64,000 nucleotides of DNA from the NCBI GenBank assembly GCA_029255685.2, contig CM055311.2, positions 17,568,952 to 17,632,951 of the forward strand. Direction: 5' to 3'. The translations under genes were made by a program, and so were the position numbers. The notes beneath the pieces are model-generated. The model worked only from the letters and a program-made list of their open reading frames with translations, did no database searches and was not told the DNA's origin. Positions 21,663 through 32,030 of the stretch are shown piece after piece. The stretch is from Silene conica. Its lineage: Eukaryota > Streptophyta > Magnoliopsida > Caryophyllales > Caryophyllaceae. Each line of letters starts with the position of its first letter. The first letter of the stretch is position 1.

Positions 21663-22007
21663 TGTAACATCCCGGCCCAAACCTAGGACCGGAAATGTTA
21701 GCCACAGTAGCTCGCCAGACTATGTACTGGCCCCACAGACCAACACGAGTCCTTTCCAGCGCATTTTGTCCTCTCTCATGCGCATCCCGGGAATATTCCC
21801 AGGAGGTCACCCATCCTAAGACTACTCCCAGCCAAGCACGCTTAACTTTGGAGTTCTTTAGCATGGATAACCAGAAAAGAAAGTGCACTTTGTTGATATG
21901 AGTAGTACTTTCAATCCCTTTAAACACTAGTCATATAAGCCTATCAAACGACCTCTTCAAGGGGTTAGCCCACCCGAATATCCTATTCGGTTCAATGGAA
22001 TATTACA
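21663..22007 (-). mobile_element. 5S-containing (Cassandra-like) LTR, right (5') copy
   Basis: In minus sense it runs from TGTAATATTCCATTGAACC (22007) to CCGGGATGTTACA (21663): 345 bp with TG..CA ends. TSD TTTAC at 22008-22012 matches TTTAC at 14981-14985. It is followed by a primer site and gag. Frames such as 21607-21927 are read-throughs of this non-coding LTR. Confidence 0.8.
21797..21856 (-). promoter_or_regulatory. 5S rRNA-like Pol III promoter region in right LTR
   Basis: The minus strand carries AAGTTAAGCGTGCTTGG (A-box region) and TTAGGATGGGTGACCTCCTG (intermediate element and C-box) in the spacing of plant 5S genes. In Cassandra elements such LTR segments are known to be Pol III promoters; activity here is inferred. 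Confidence 0.75.
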
Positions 22008-22856
22008 TTTACTGCAATAAAAAACCGACCATATAAAATTTAAAAAAGATTAAAATAACGTAGAAATTAATATACAACCAGGAACAGTGTACAAATTATT
22101 TGATTTTACTAAAATCAAATCCTTTTACTATAAAAGGAATAGAAAATGGAGGCTTTCTATTATTTTAAGGTGAAAAAAGTAAATTTTTTTTTTCTGGGTT
22201 CCCCATGTTTTATCACTCAATTTAATTTTTTTTTATATTTTGTAACTACTTAAATTATAATTCCAAATTTATTAACACAAACTATGCAACATCATACATT
22301 ATACATTTGCTATTACCAATACAATACAATATAAACATTAAAAAATTACAAATTAAATAATTACAAATACCAATTAAGTTTAATAAAAAAAATTCACTGA
22401 AAAAGTTAAAACGTTTCTATGATATTAGCAATATATAATCTAAAGAAAAAAAATTACAAACTGAATAATATAAAATATTACGGAGTACATTATTTATTAT
22501 AAAGAAAATGTAATTGATTTCAGTCTTCAAGATACAAAAATAATTCATATACACGGATGAGTTATTGATAATATGAAAAAATTGTTAAAAGCTAAAATCA
22601 GTTATTTTTGAGTTATTTTATGAGTCAGTTATTATCAAGTTATTTTATGTCATTGAAATCATTTTTTAAAAAATCTCAAGTGCCAAAATTATTTTAAACA
22701 AATTTTCCTCAAATAAAGATATTACTCAAAAACAACAATAATTGTTGGAAAATTCGTCATCAATAATATATTTATAGAATGACAACCGCAAACACCAATA
22801 TATTTTGCACGAATTTAGGAGTAACCCGTAGACTATTTGCATGTGATTAAAACTAG

Positions 22857-23344
22857 TAGATTCATCTAAAAAAACATGTACAGTTGTGAAGCCTCCACCC
22901 TGGAAGCCTATAACCAAAGACGGTTATATCTACCGACAAAAGCCGTCCTCTGTGCTTTACATCTCCCTCCTTTTTTACCACCTAAAATTCCACTCCGTAG
23001 TCTGTATTCTCTGCCACATAAACATCCAAATTTACTGTATTATTTATGACACTTTGTTAACTCACAAATTCTCATACGTGACGGTAATAACTATCGTAAG
23101 TTTGTGACGGGTCAAATAAAACCTATTCGTAATAATAAAGACAAACTAGTTATGATTTTCGATGTGCTTTATTTTTGGCTCATCTAAACAAGCGGGTCTA
23201 CTTGACCCATCACAACTAATTCCTTCAATATAATCGCGCATCATCTCTCTCTAACTAACATTTTTCACCTCTCTTCTTTTAGTCCGTTATTATCAATCAC
23301 ATCATTTCCTCTCGAATAGATATATAAATAAATAAATAAATAAA
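22857..23344. other. Upstream region of polygalacturonase gene; possible small MITE
   Basis: At 23102-23216, GTGACGGGTCAA and TTGACCCATCACA form imperfect inverted ends of a ~115 bp unit, a possible MITE. A TATATAAATAAATAAATAAA run lies at 23321-23342, immediately before the start codon. It may contain the TATA box or just be 5' UTR. CT-rich leader-like sequence lies at 23245-23285. Confidence 0.45.
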
Positions 23345-26300
23345 ATGAGCGTCTTTACGCTGCCCTTTTTACTCATCATATGTTTATCAACAACCATTTT
23401 TACGGCTGCAAATGACGTGGTGACGTGTTCGGGAATCGTGCCAACGAGTGACCGTACGGATAGGATTTCGATAACGGATTATGGCGGTGTGGGTGACGGT
23501 AAAACGGTAAATACGAAAGCGTTTAGGGAAGCAATTTACCGGATAGAACGGTTAAGAAGGAATGGAGGTACGGTGTTGTATATACCGGCTGGAGTATTTT
23601 TAACCGGCAATTTTAACTTAACCAGCCATATGACTCTTTACTTGGCTAATGGTGCTGTTATCCAAGCCACTCAGGTTATTTCTTGTTTCACTTTTATTCA
23701 CTTTTATATATGAGATGGTTTTATAATGAAAATGTTTCACCTGTATGTAACAAAATAGCGTAACTCTGTTATTAGAAGTTGGTACTAGATACTCGCTCCA
23801 TTCTTTTTATATCACCCCAATCCCTTTTTGGACACTATTCACAATCGAGTATTTAACGTCAGTTTTTTCTCAATCCGTTCACGTAAATTTATATTCATGT
23901 GAGATCTTTTTTTAATTTGTCTTGATAAGAGGATTATAAATATAAAGTTTTATAATTTTTAGTAGTATGTAGCTAAAGATATAATGAAACAAAATGAGTA
24001 TTGGCAAATGAGGTGATACAAAAAAAATGGAGGGAGTAATTATTTGATCATATGTAGTACGATATGCTATATTAATATGAAACCGTCTTTACGATTAACA
24101 ATCATTTTAACGCCTAAAAGCAAGTAATCTATGGACGTATTATGTGAAATGATTTCAACCAAAAGTGTGACAGATTATTGTTGGGAGTCTGACGTGGTCT
24201 CCCTGCCTCCGTCTCATACTCTCAATCATTATTTGTTTAGTTTTGATTAAAACGTCCTCGCTTGCAAACAAAGAATCAATAAAACGTAAATGGGAATTGG
24301 TATTTTGGATTGATGGATTAATTTGAAGACAGTTCCAGATGGCGCGTGTAACTCCGTCTTAATTATTTGTTTCTTTTTAATTAAAATGACCCTTCCTTCC
24401 TCCCAATATTATTGAGTTTGAGGGAGTATTAAATTTGGCCGTGATGTCATATGTCCGTGGTCGAGTTATGAAGGTTTTAAGTGTTAGTGCGGACTATATT
24501 TTGAGGTACTGTGACAGTGATTTTAGAGATCAATCTACAAAATGTTTAGGACGTCCAATACTGCAATATCAAACTGAAATTCATTTCAATGGAGCAACGA
24601 TTCTTTAATGCCTTAATACACCGGTAATGAAATGCCATTACAGACGGATTTTGAATAACACTGATTTTCATGTAATCAATTAATAATAAGATGGAGTACG
24701 ACTATCTTTTATGAGCTGTATGAGCACTCTTCATGGCATCTTCATTAGACAAAATGGAACCAGAAATGGGAATACAGTCATACACTGGTGACTGTGGTGA
24801 GCAACATTGTAAAGATGTTGCAAAACAGTATGAAGGTGGGCTTGTTAAAAAGGTGGACTGGTGTTGACATTTTGGATGCATTCTGGAAATAAATCGACTG
24901 ATTATACACTTCAGTTAACTAGTTAAGTGAGTGTATGATCCGAGACTAGATCATCTGTTTATTACTTTTCCGGATAAAATTGGCACCGTTATGCAGTTGA
25001 GTTAAGTGAGTGCGTATGGTCCTTACACCTTGATGCCTTGATGGTGAAAGATATCAAAATGGCAGCTAGTTAGACGTTACATTTGGTGGGTCAACTGAAT
25101 TGATTGTTTGCATCTTTGCATGTCTCTTACATTCTGGTTTATATTGGGACTTGGAAAGTTTATTAATTTTGAATTCCAGCTGGGTTTCTACTCCATTAAC
25201 TTGATTATGTATGTCCTTTTTAGTTTTTGCTGTGCTACACCGACACTAGACGCTTCTTTGTCGTTCTTGATTGCGTAGAACACTACACGGTTTCAATGAT
25301 CATATATTCGTATGTGTTCTGATATGGTAGATTGGTAGGGGTGACTAAATAGATCTTAATCTAGTGATTAAGACGGACATATATTGTGGATGATTTAGTA
25401 ATAAGTTCGAATCACCTCTATTTTATATTGTATTTGTATTGATCACGAGTTTCCGTCGACAACCAAAAAGTACAAAAGGAATGACTCGACTGAGTGTTAT
25501 TAATTTGAAAGAGACAATTAGCTACAACCACTTTGTTCTAGTTATCTTTTTAAAACCTTAACGCGTTACATTCCGTTTGTTCTAGTTATCGTTTTTCGTA
25601 TCTGAATTATTGAATTAACCGGTGAGGAGTGAGTATTGAATTATAACAAAAACAAAAACAATTTGGTAGAGTGGAAGTGTGTTGAAGGGTGCATTTTGCG
25701 GTCCCATGTCGTATGGGTTGATGTGTTCAAGATAAAGATCTCTTGCTTCAATTACCCTAAAAGCATTTTTAAATAGTATATATTCTTTATGTTGCTTTGC
25801 GAGAAGGTTACCAACTCTATTCGGGCTCCTCTTTCTCTGAAGTAATTTATTCAATAGTTGTACAGACTACAGAGTACTTAACTCTTGTTCTCTGCACTCG
25901 GAACTTGTGGTAAGTGTTGCTCCTAACCTGCAACTATCACTACATATCATATGGACAAAAGTCGTAATACTCTGCCTTGAATTAACTGAATAGTCCTGTA
26001 GTTCATGATTTCCTGGCTTTTTAATCCCATATGATATGGAAACTGTTACTGTGTTACATACAATCGCCTTTACTTAGTACTTTAGTAGTGATGGTCTAAC
26101 CCTGCTTTGAAATGCATGGTATTAATCACAGTTGCAGTATTGGCTTTCTCGGCATAACCTTGCTAGATGTGGTTAATAACTTAATATTGCCTCAAAATAC
26201 CATTGTATATGACCGTGGTTATCTTCAAAACTTATAAACAGTCCGAGTCTTTGTGTCACAACCTTTATATAATACCATTTTTAAATGGGCTTATGGCTTC

Positions 26301-29005
26301 TTGATCTTTGGAGGTATGTGGGGCGCTTATCAGTGACCAATTGACGACAACAATATTAATCAATGTCGTAAAAAGCGGAGTTAGGGAAAGGTATATGGGC
26401 AATGATGGAACTAGGATTTGTACTTAGGAAGACGGAAATGTTAAGGGGGGTTAAACAAGTACTGCAACAAGGTTAACTTGAATAATTTTTTTCAATTTTG
26501 TTTGCTAAGGTGGACAACCACTAGCCCCTCTTAGTTTCACCATTGTATATGGATTTGATACAGGATATAGATATCATGCCTCAAACCAAATGATTTTTCT
26601 CATTGTATCCCATGATGTGTTCCAGTTAAAGCTGATTTTGTGCATGCCATACACTCTGTATTAATGGCTGTTAGAACTTGGGCAGCGGAAGTATCGTGGT
26701 ATCAAATTCCAACAATGGCCTCGAGTTATGAGGTCGACGTGATAATCTTAAAATTCAGAACTGCTTGTCTCTCATGAATTTTTGCTTGCTTAAGGAGTAG
26801 TACTTTCTATTAAAATCATTATCTGGAGGTTCAAAGACTCATGCAAAAGCTTGACATTTTACAGACTTACAATATCAGGGTCATCCTTGATCTTTGAGGC
26901 ACATATAACGCCATTTTGTCGTCATATCTCAGGATACATCAGATTGGCCACTAGCTGACCCTTTGCCTTCATATGGAAGAGGAAGGGAACGACAAGGTGG
27001 GAGATACATGAGTTTCATCCTAGGAGATGGAGTCCATGATGTTACAATTACAGGTGTGTTCTCTGAAATCTTTCTGTAACACATTCTTCTTATTAATAGG
27101 CACTTTGTGGATGTTTCAAGCTGAGTTCCTTCACTTGTTAAACACGATGATTTCTGAGTCTTGAATGATTGATATGCATACTATTAGGTTGTTGCCTATG
27201 ATAAGGTAGCGAGAGTACGAGATTGTGTTTCTTGCATTCCACACACATCTCTAGCTGACACTCCCAGATATTTTCTGTATTTCTTAGGTGAAAATGGAAC
27301 AATTGATGGTCAAGGTGGTGTTTGGTGGAACATGTGGAGGAGAAAGACTCTGCAGTATACTAGGCCGCATCTCATAGAATTCATGCATTCCACGCACATT
27401 TCAATATCTAATGTTGTATTCAAGAATTCTCCATTTTGGAATATTCACCCTGTGTATTGCAGGTAATATCAAAGACTTTGATTGTTACTCCTTATCATGC
27501 AATTGTTTTTGTGTAGGACATAAATAGTTATTCTGTTTGATATCTTGTTCAAAGATGAAGAGTTGGTCTATATTACTCCGAACTTCGGGATTACCCCAAA
27601 ACCATGTTCTTGCACTCAACTCTTACACATAGATATCACCTTCACATGGATGACATTTGCACACTTATTATAAACCGAAAACATGACTTTTTTCAAAAAA
27701 TAGCCAAGTCCGACATTTGGACACATACTCATGTTTGACTTTAGCTCAAAAGCCTGTCCGGCTTCCAGAGAATTTTGATTCAAATGCAAGCCAACCTTTG
27801 ATGCCTAATTGTTCTTTGCAGTAATGTCGTCGTTCGCTATGTTACCATACTGGCTCCGGCTGACTCTCCAAATACTGACGGAGTTGATCCAGGTATAGCT
27901 TTATTTGTTTTCCTAGCAGTTGTAAAGGAAAATCCGTCATAGCATCAGAAATCTGATTTTGTATGCGAGTGAAGAGTTGTGATTCATCACCTCAGGAGCA
28001 TGGCTAACATTTGATGGCCACTCCCTTCCCTTTACCGAAACTACTTAAATTTAGTATTGCTTAGTTCTAAGTAACTGATACTGAAATATGGAAGCTGACA
28101 CTACTGAATACTAGTCCAATGTCAATTTGGACTTATAATTTCGCCAAACACACGTAACTATAATGAATTTTCTCGCGTTGGATTTGTCAAAAATATTTAA
28201 AGGTTGTCGTGCTAGGGTATATTGTGAGAAAAATATCTTAACTAGAAAGTTTTTGCTAGGTAAACCTTTGTTCATTTGACCCCCTGACTCGCCACAGACT
28301 TGATGCACTAGGGTTCAGTTGTGTTGTCATGATTTCACCACATATGATTAATGATTTAGTTCTGTCTATGATCTCAAAACAGATTCAAGCTCCAACGTTT
28401 GCATAGAAGACTCCTACATCTCTAATGGAGATGACATGGTAGCTATAAAAAGTGGGTGGGATGAATATGGAATTGCCTACGGTCGCCCTAGCTCGAACAT
28501 CACCGTCCGAAGGATAACAGGATCATCCCCATTTGCCGGGATAGCTATCGGAAGTGAAACATCTGGTGGAGTTGAGAATGTGTTGGTTGAGCATGTCAAC
28601 CTCACCAAGATGGGTGTCGGGATTCACATAAAGACAAATGTCGGAAGAGGAGGGTACATTCGTAATATAACAATATCTGACGTGTACATTCAGAATGCCA
28701 GGAAAGGGATCAAAATTGCAGGAGATGTGGGAGATCATCCCGATGACAAATACAACCCGGATGCGAATCCCATTGTCCAGGATATCACACTGAAGAACAT
28801 ACAGGGAGAGAAGATTCTACAAGCAGGACTAATTAAAGGTATAAAGAATGCCCCATTCACAAACATATGTCTCTCTGATATCAGCTTCTACGTCCCAAAA
28901 ACGAAGGGTGTCCCTTGGGAATGTACTGATGTAAGGGGATCGTCGTTAAAGGTAAGCCCTTCGCCTTGCTCTGAACTAATAAGCACCGATGCTACTGGCT
29001 TCTGA
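23345..29005 (+). CDS. Polygalacturonase-family protein (GH28, right-handed beta-helix)
   Basis: Five exons join in frame to 439 codons: 23345-23674, 26933-27053, 27288-27462, 27822-27892 and 28383-29005, all with GT-AG introns. The product is a secreted cell-wall protein of glycoside hydrolase family 28, which hydrolyses homogalacturonan. Residues 1-21 are a hydrophobic signal peptide (SVFTLPFLLIICLSTTIFTA). The beta-helix start is ISITDYGGVGDGKTVNTKAF. Catalytic motifs are NTDGVDPD at the exon 4/5 junction and NGDDMVAIKSG at the start of exon 5. The canonical GHG is replaced by PFAGIAIGSETSGG and RIK by GIHIKT. Both replacements are, as I recall, usual in one plant clade of this family, so hydrolase activity is likely but not certain. 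The C-terminus ends CSELISTDATGF. No frameshift is seen and the length is normal, so it is probably functional. Confidence 0.93.
23790..24038. mobile_element. Stowaway-like MITE in intron 1
   Basis: The ends TACTCGCTCCATTCTTTTTA and AAAAAAAATGGAGGGAGTA are inverted repeats with TA at both outer edges. It is about 245 bp and non-coding. Confidence 0.75.
25333..25480 (+). mobile_element. tRNA-derived SINE candidate in intron 1
   Basis: TAATCTAGTGATTAAGAC at about 25356 resembles the A-box of plant SINEs, and AAGTTCGAATCACC at about 25402-25415 resembles a Pol III B-box, at tRNA-like spacing. There is no clear target duplication, so the ends are approximate. Confidence 0.5.
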
Positions 29006-29585
29006 TTCAATCAAGTTTAAGTTTTCGATGTTTGGCATAGCTATGCTATTGTAACGGTATTCGATCAAGGAAATTTTCAGGTTTCCAGCTGTAGAAATGC
29101 AGGTCGTAAGTGCTAGAAATACTTCATTGTGTATGCTTTACTCTACTCCTGTATATGCATCCCTGCGCAAAATACATAAATGAAATCGGTCTATTCTTCA
29201 TTTCTTCATGAGCGAAATCTATCTGTTTACAGTTGGATCTGATAAATGTAGGGTCGGATCTAAATCCAATGGTGCGAATACGGATATTGATAGGATCTCA
29301 TTTTTGAAATTTTCATAGGATTTGCCCTAAATCCTAATACTTGCCTCCGTATTGACAAATCAGGACTTAATTGTGAAAATTTAGTACCCGGCCTCTGATC
29401 TAGTCGGATCCGACGATCTGATACGATATAATCCAAGTATTATCCATTGTTGTTAGTCTTGTTACAATTTAATGGAGGGTTTTATGACTGCAATCAATTC
29501 CGACAACACCTCAGGTTGTGCTCCTATATTAGCCAGTTACGATAAATTAGGAACTTTGAGTTGATTTTTTCTCCATGTTACTCTA
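29006..29585. other. 3' flank of polygalacturonase gene
   Basis: This presumably includes the 3' UTR; candidate polyadenylation signals of the AATAAA-like type (ATACATAAATGAAAT) lie at about 29170. Nothing else was recognised. Confidence 0.4.
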
Positions 29586-29593
29586 TAGTCGAT

Positions 29594-30338
29594 GGGACAT
29601 GCTAAATCCCGCACCCAAATTTACTTAATCCTACACATTTTTCCTCTTTATTCCGAGTTTACCCCTCCCATTTCTCCCTCCCAGCAAAAAGAAAACTAAA
29701 AAAACTAAAAACTTTTCAAACCGATGGACCACAATGCCTGCCTGGAAATTGACCGATGACGGAGAGAGGGGAACACAAGTCATCGGCGGAAGGTTGACGG
29801 CGATGGTGGTCGGCTGCTGTGTCACGACAGATAATCTCTCCAATATCAATTATTTCTGTTTGTGGCGCTGATTTGCAATTGTTCATTATCCCATCATAGT
29901 TTTGCAATTTAGATATTTGTCAAATATGTCTTTTACTTTTCTCTTGCAAATTTCTTGTTGAATTAATTATTATAGAATTGTGTGCACTAGCAGAAGCATT
30001 TTGCATATTTGTTAATTCATAATCAATTAGGGTTGTAAATTCAAAGTTTAATATCAATTCAAAGTTTCAAACCCTAATTGTAAAAAATCCCCTTTTTCAA
30101 AATGAACATTAATTAGATCGATTAAAAAACGAGTATTAATAAAATTGTTGACGAAACAGATAAAATACGTGTGATATGTGTGAATTACGATCTATAATTG
30201 TTGAACTATTAACGAATTGGTAGATAAAGCGAGAGATGACTCTCTTCATCCTTTTTTTAAGATGAAGGGTATTCATGGAATAGTAGGGAAAAGTGTGTGG
30301 GATATAAGTAATTTTGTGTGCGGGATTTAGCAAATACG
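29594..30338. mobile_element. Non-autonomous TIR DNA transposon, 745 bp
   Basis: The left end GGGACATGCTAAATCCCGCAC and the reverse complement of the right end (GTATTTGCTAAATCCCGCAC) match. The similarity continues through about 45 bp (AAATTTACTTAATCC / AAAATTACTTATATCC). Direct repeats TAGTCGAT flank it at 29586-29593 and 30339-30346. An 8 bp duplication suggests hAT; a 9 bp imperfect one would fit Mutator. Frames at 29631-29907 and 30136-30372 have no recognisable domain. Confidence 0.75.
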
Positions 30339-30719
30339 TAGTCGATAATGTTTTAGCAAGATTTTTTTTCAACTGATCAAGCTAATCAATCAATATCTAT
30401 CTATCTATATTATTACATGAAATTTTTTTCGAGCGACTTAATTGGTTGAAGAATATAATAATGAGTTTCAAAATAAAAATAAGAAAATATAAAATTTATG
30501 AGAATCTCAAGGAATTCAAAGGAGAATAAAACTATAATAACTAAACCAATTCATGTGAAATACTTCAAAACTATCCCAAAGAATTTTGCTCTCATAGGAC
30601 TTCTATTAGACTTCAAATAAATAACTTTGTAACAGAACAAATGAGAACTCCGGTGAGTTTGCCATATTCCGTGACTTACCCCGCCTATAAATACAATTGA
30701 CCTAAACCCAAATTTCTAA

Positions 30720-31190
30720 CACGCGCCTAAAATTTCACAATTCAAGCTGACAAACTCTGTTTTCACCAACTTTCTCTCTCCTTCAAATTCCCAAAATAAT
30801 CACCGAAACAATCGCAGAAAATCACCATAATCGATCACACAAAATTCATCAATTCTTCATCAATTCTTCAGAATACACAATTAACCTAAATTCAATTCAT
30901 TATCTTCAATAATTCAACTAAAAAGTATCAATTCAGAAAAATCAGACGAAAAAATTACAGGAACCCTAATTTTTCGGTACCAATATTTCTTACGATTTTC
31001 TTATTTTAATACTTGAATAACTGAATTATTTGATTCAAATAACAAATTGTACGACAATTTATGTATTGTTTTCGTAATTTTCAGGATTTTCGATGATGAA
31101 TTCAGACGAACTTAATGACGATTAGCTTAATCAGCTAGATGAACTTAATGACGATCAAACATTGATGATTTCAGGTGTCAACTTGTCTAG
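30720..31190 (+). pseudogene. 5' leader and first coding exon of MULE transposase gene
   Basis: A CT/CA-rich leader (TTTCTCTCTCCTTCAAATTC, 30769 onward) is followed by an intron-like stretch ending TTTTCAG at 31084. Then comes ATGATGAATTCAGACGAA at 31093, which soon meets TAG. The peptide NSDELNDD recurs after the stop (a duplication at about 31108/31138). The leader lies upstream of a FAR1/MULE-type transposase whose body resumes at 40680, so I read this as its broken 5' end. The link is inferred from the shared repeat-filled intron between them. Confidence 0.4.
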
Positions 31191-31279
31191 TTATAATGAT
31201 ATAATCACTGGTGTTACTCAGACATTAATGAAGTTGATAACGATCAAACATTGATGATTTCATGATATCATTCACCTTA

Positions 31280-32025
31280 TGGTATTTGATAACTAGATTA
31301 GTGTAATACAATAATTATATTACTGTAATACAATAACCTATTATCTGCTATGAGAGCTTAAAATAACTCACTATTGAGCTTATAATAACTGCTACGGATC
31401 TTAAAATAACTCAGTGCAATACAATAACTAGCATTATATAATATAATAACTGCTCTGAAAGCTTAAAATAAATTCAATACAATAACATCTATTGAAGCTT
31501 AAAATAACTCACTGTATATACAATAACTCATTGTGCATTAAAATAACTTGTATTGTGCAATACAATAACTGCTATTAGAGCTTGAAATATCTCACTGTAA
31601 TACAATAACTAGCATTATATAATATAATAACTGTTATGAACGCTTAGAATAAATGCAATACAATAACTGCTATTGAAGCTTAAAATAACCCACTGTAAAT
31701 ATAATAACTCATTGTGCATTAGAATAACTTGTATTGTGCAATATAATAACTGCTATTGATCTTATAATAACTCATTGTAATACAATAACTAGCATTATAT
31801 AATATAATAACTGCTCTGAAAGCTTAAAATAAATGCAATACAATAACATCTAATGAAGCTTAAAATAACCCACTGTAAAGACAATAACTCATTGTGCATT
31901 AAAATAACTTGTATTGTGCAATATAATAACTGCTATTGGAGCTTGAAATATCTCACTGTAATACAATAACTATCATTATATAATATAATAACTGTTATGA
32001 AAGCTTAGAATAAAATGTAATACAA
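31280..32025 (+). repeat. CAATAACT minisatellite, array 1 (transposase intron, left part)
   Basis: ACAATAACT/ATAATAACT recurs every 15-30 bp, embedded in a higher-order unit of roughly 180 bp. Landmarks such as GCTCTGAAAGCTTAAAATAA and CATTGTGCATTAAAATAACT return at regular spacing. The array continues at 40029 after the LARD insertion. Confidence 0.9.
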
Positions 32026-32030
32026 TAACT

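Larger units (their letters stand above)
14640..22856 (+). mobile_element. Helitron 3, split by a nested LTR element
   Basis: The 5' end TCTTATCTATATAATTAG after host A14639 is the same as Helitron 1, and the next 300 bp are closely similar to it. After the nested element (14986-22007, TSD TTTAC) the candidate 3' end reads CCCGTAGACTATTTGCATG (22825-22843), then TGATTAAAACTAG ending at 22856, followed by T. That resembles the Helitron 1 end, but with a decayed hairpin. The left end is firm; the right end is inferred. Confidence 0.55.

Noticed and set aside
24340-24430. Possible second MITE in intron 1 (GAGGGAGTA near 24420)
   Set aside because: I could not find a convincing inverted partner end.
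30300-30720. Left terminal inverted repeat of the MULE
   Set aside because: I looked for the reverse complement of the GAGATTTAATCTCAGCC region at 52605 and did not see it, so the left end of the MULE remains unknown.
31280-32025. CRISPR-like or centromeric satellite array
   Set aside because: Repeats are short, degenerate and without uniform spacers; the context is the intron of a eukaryotic transposon gene.
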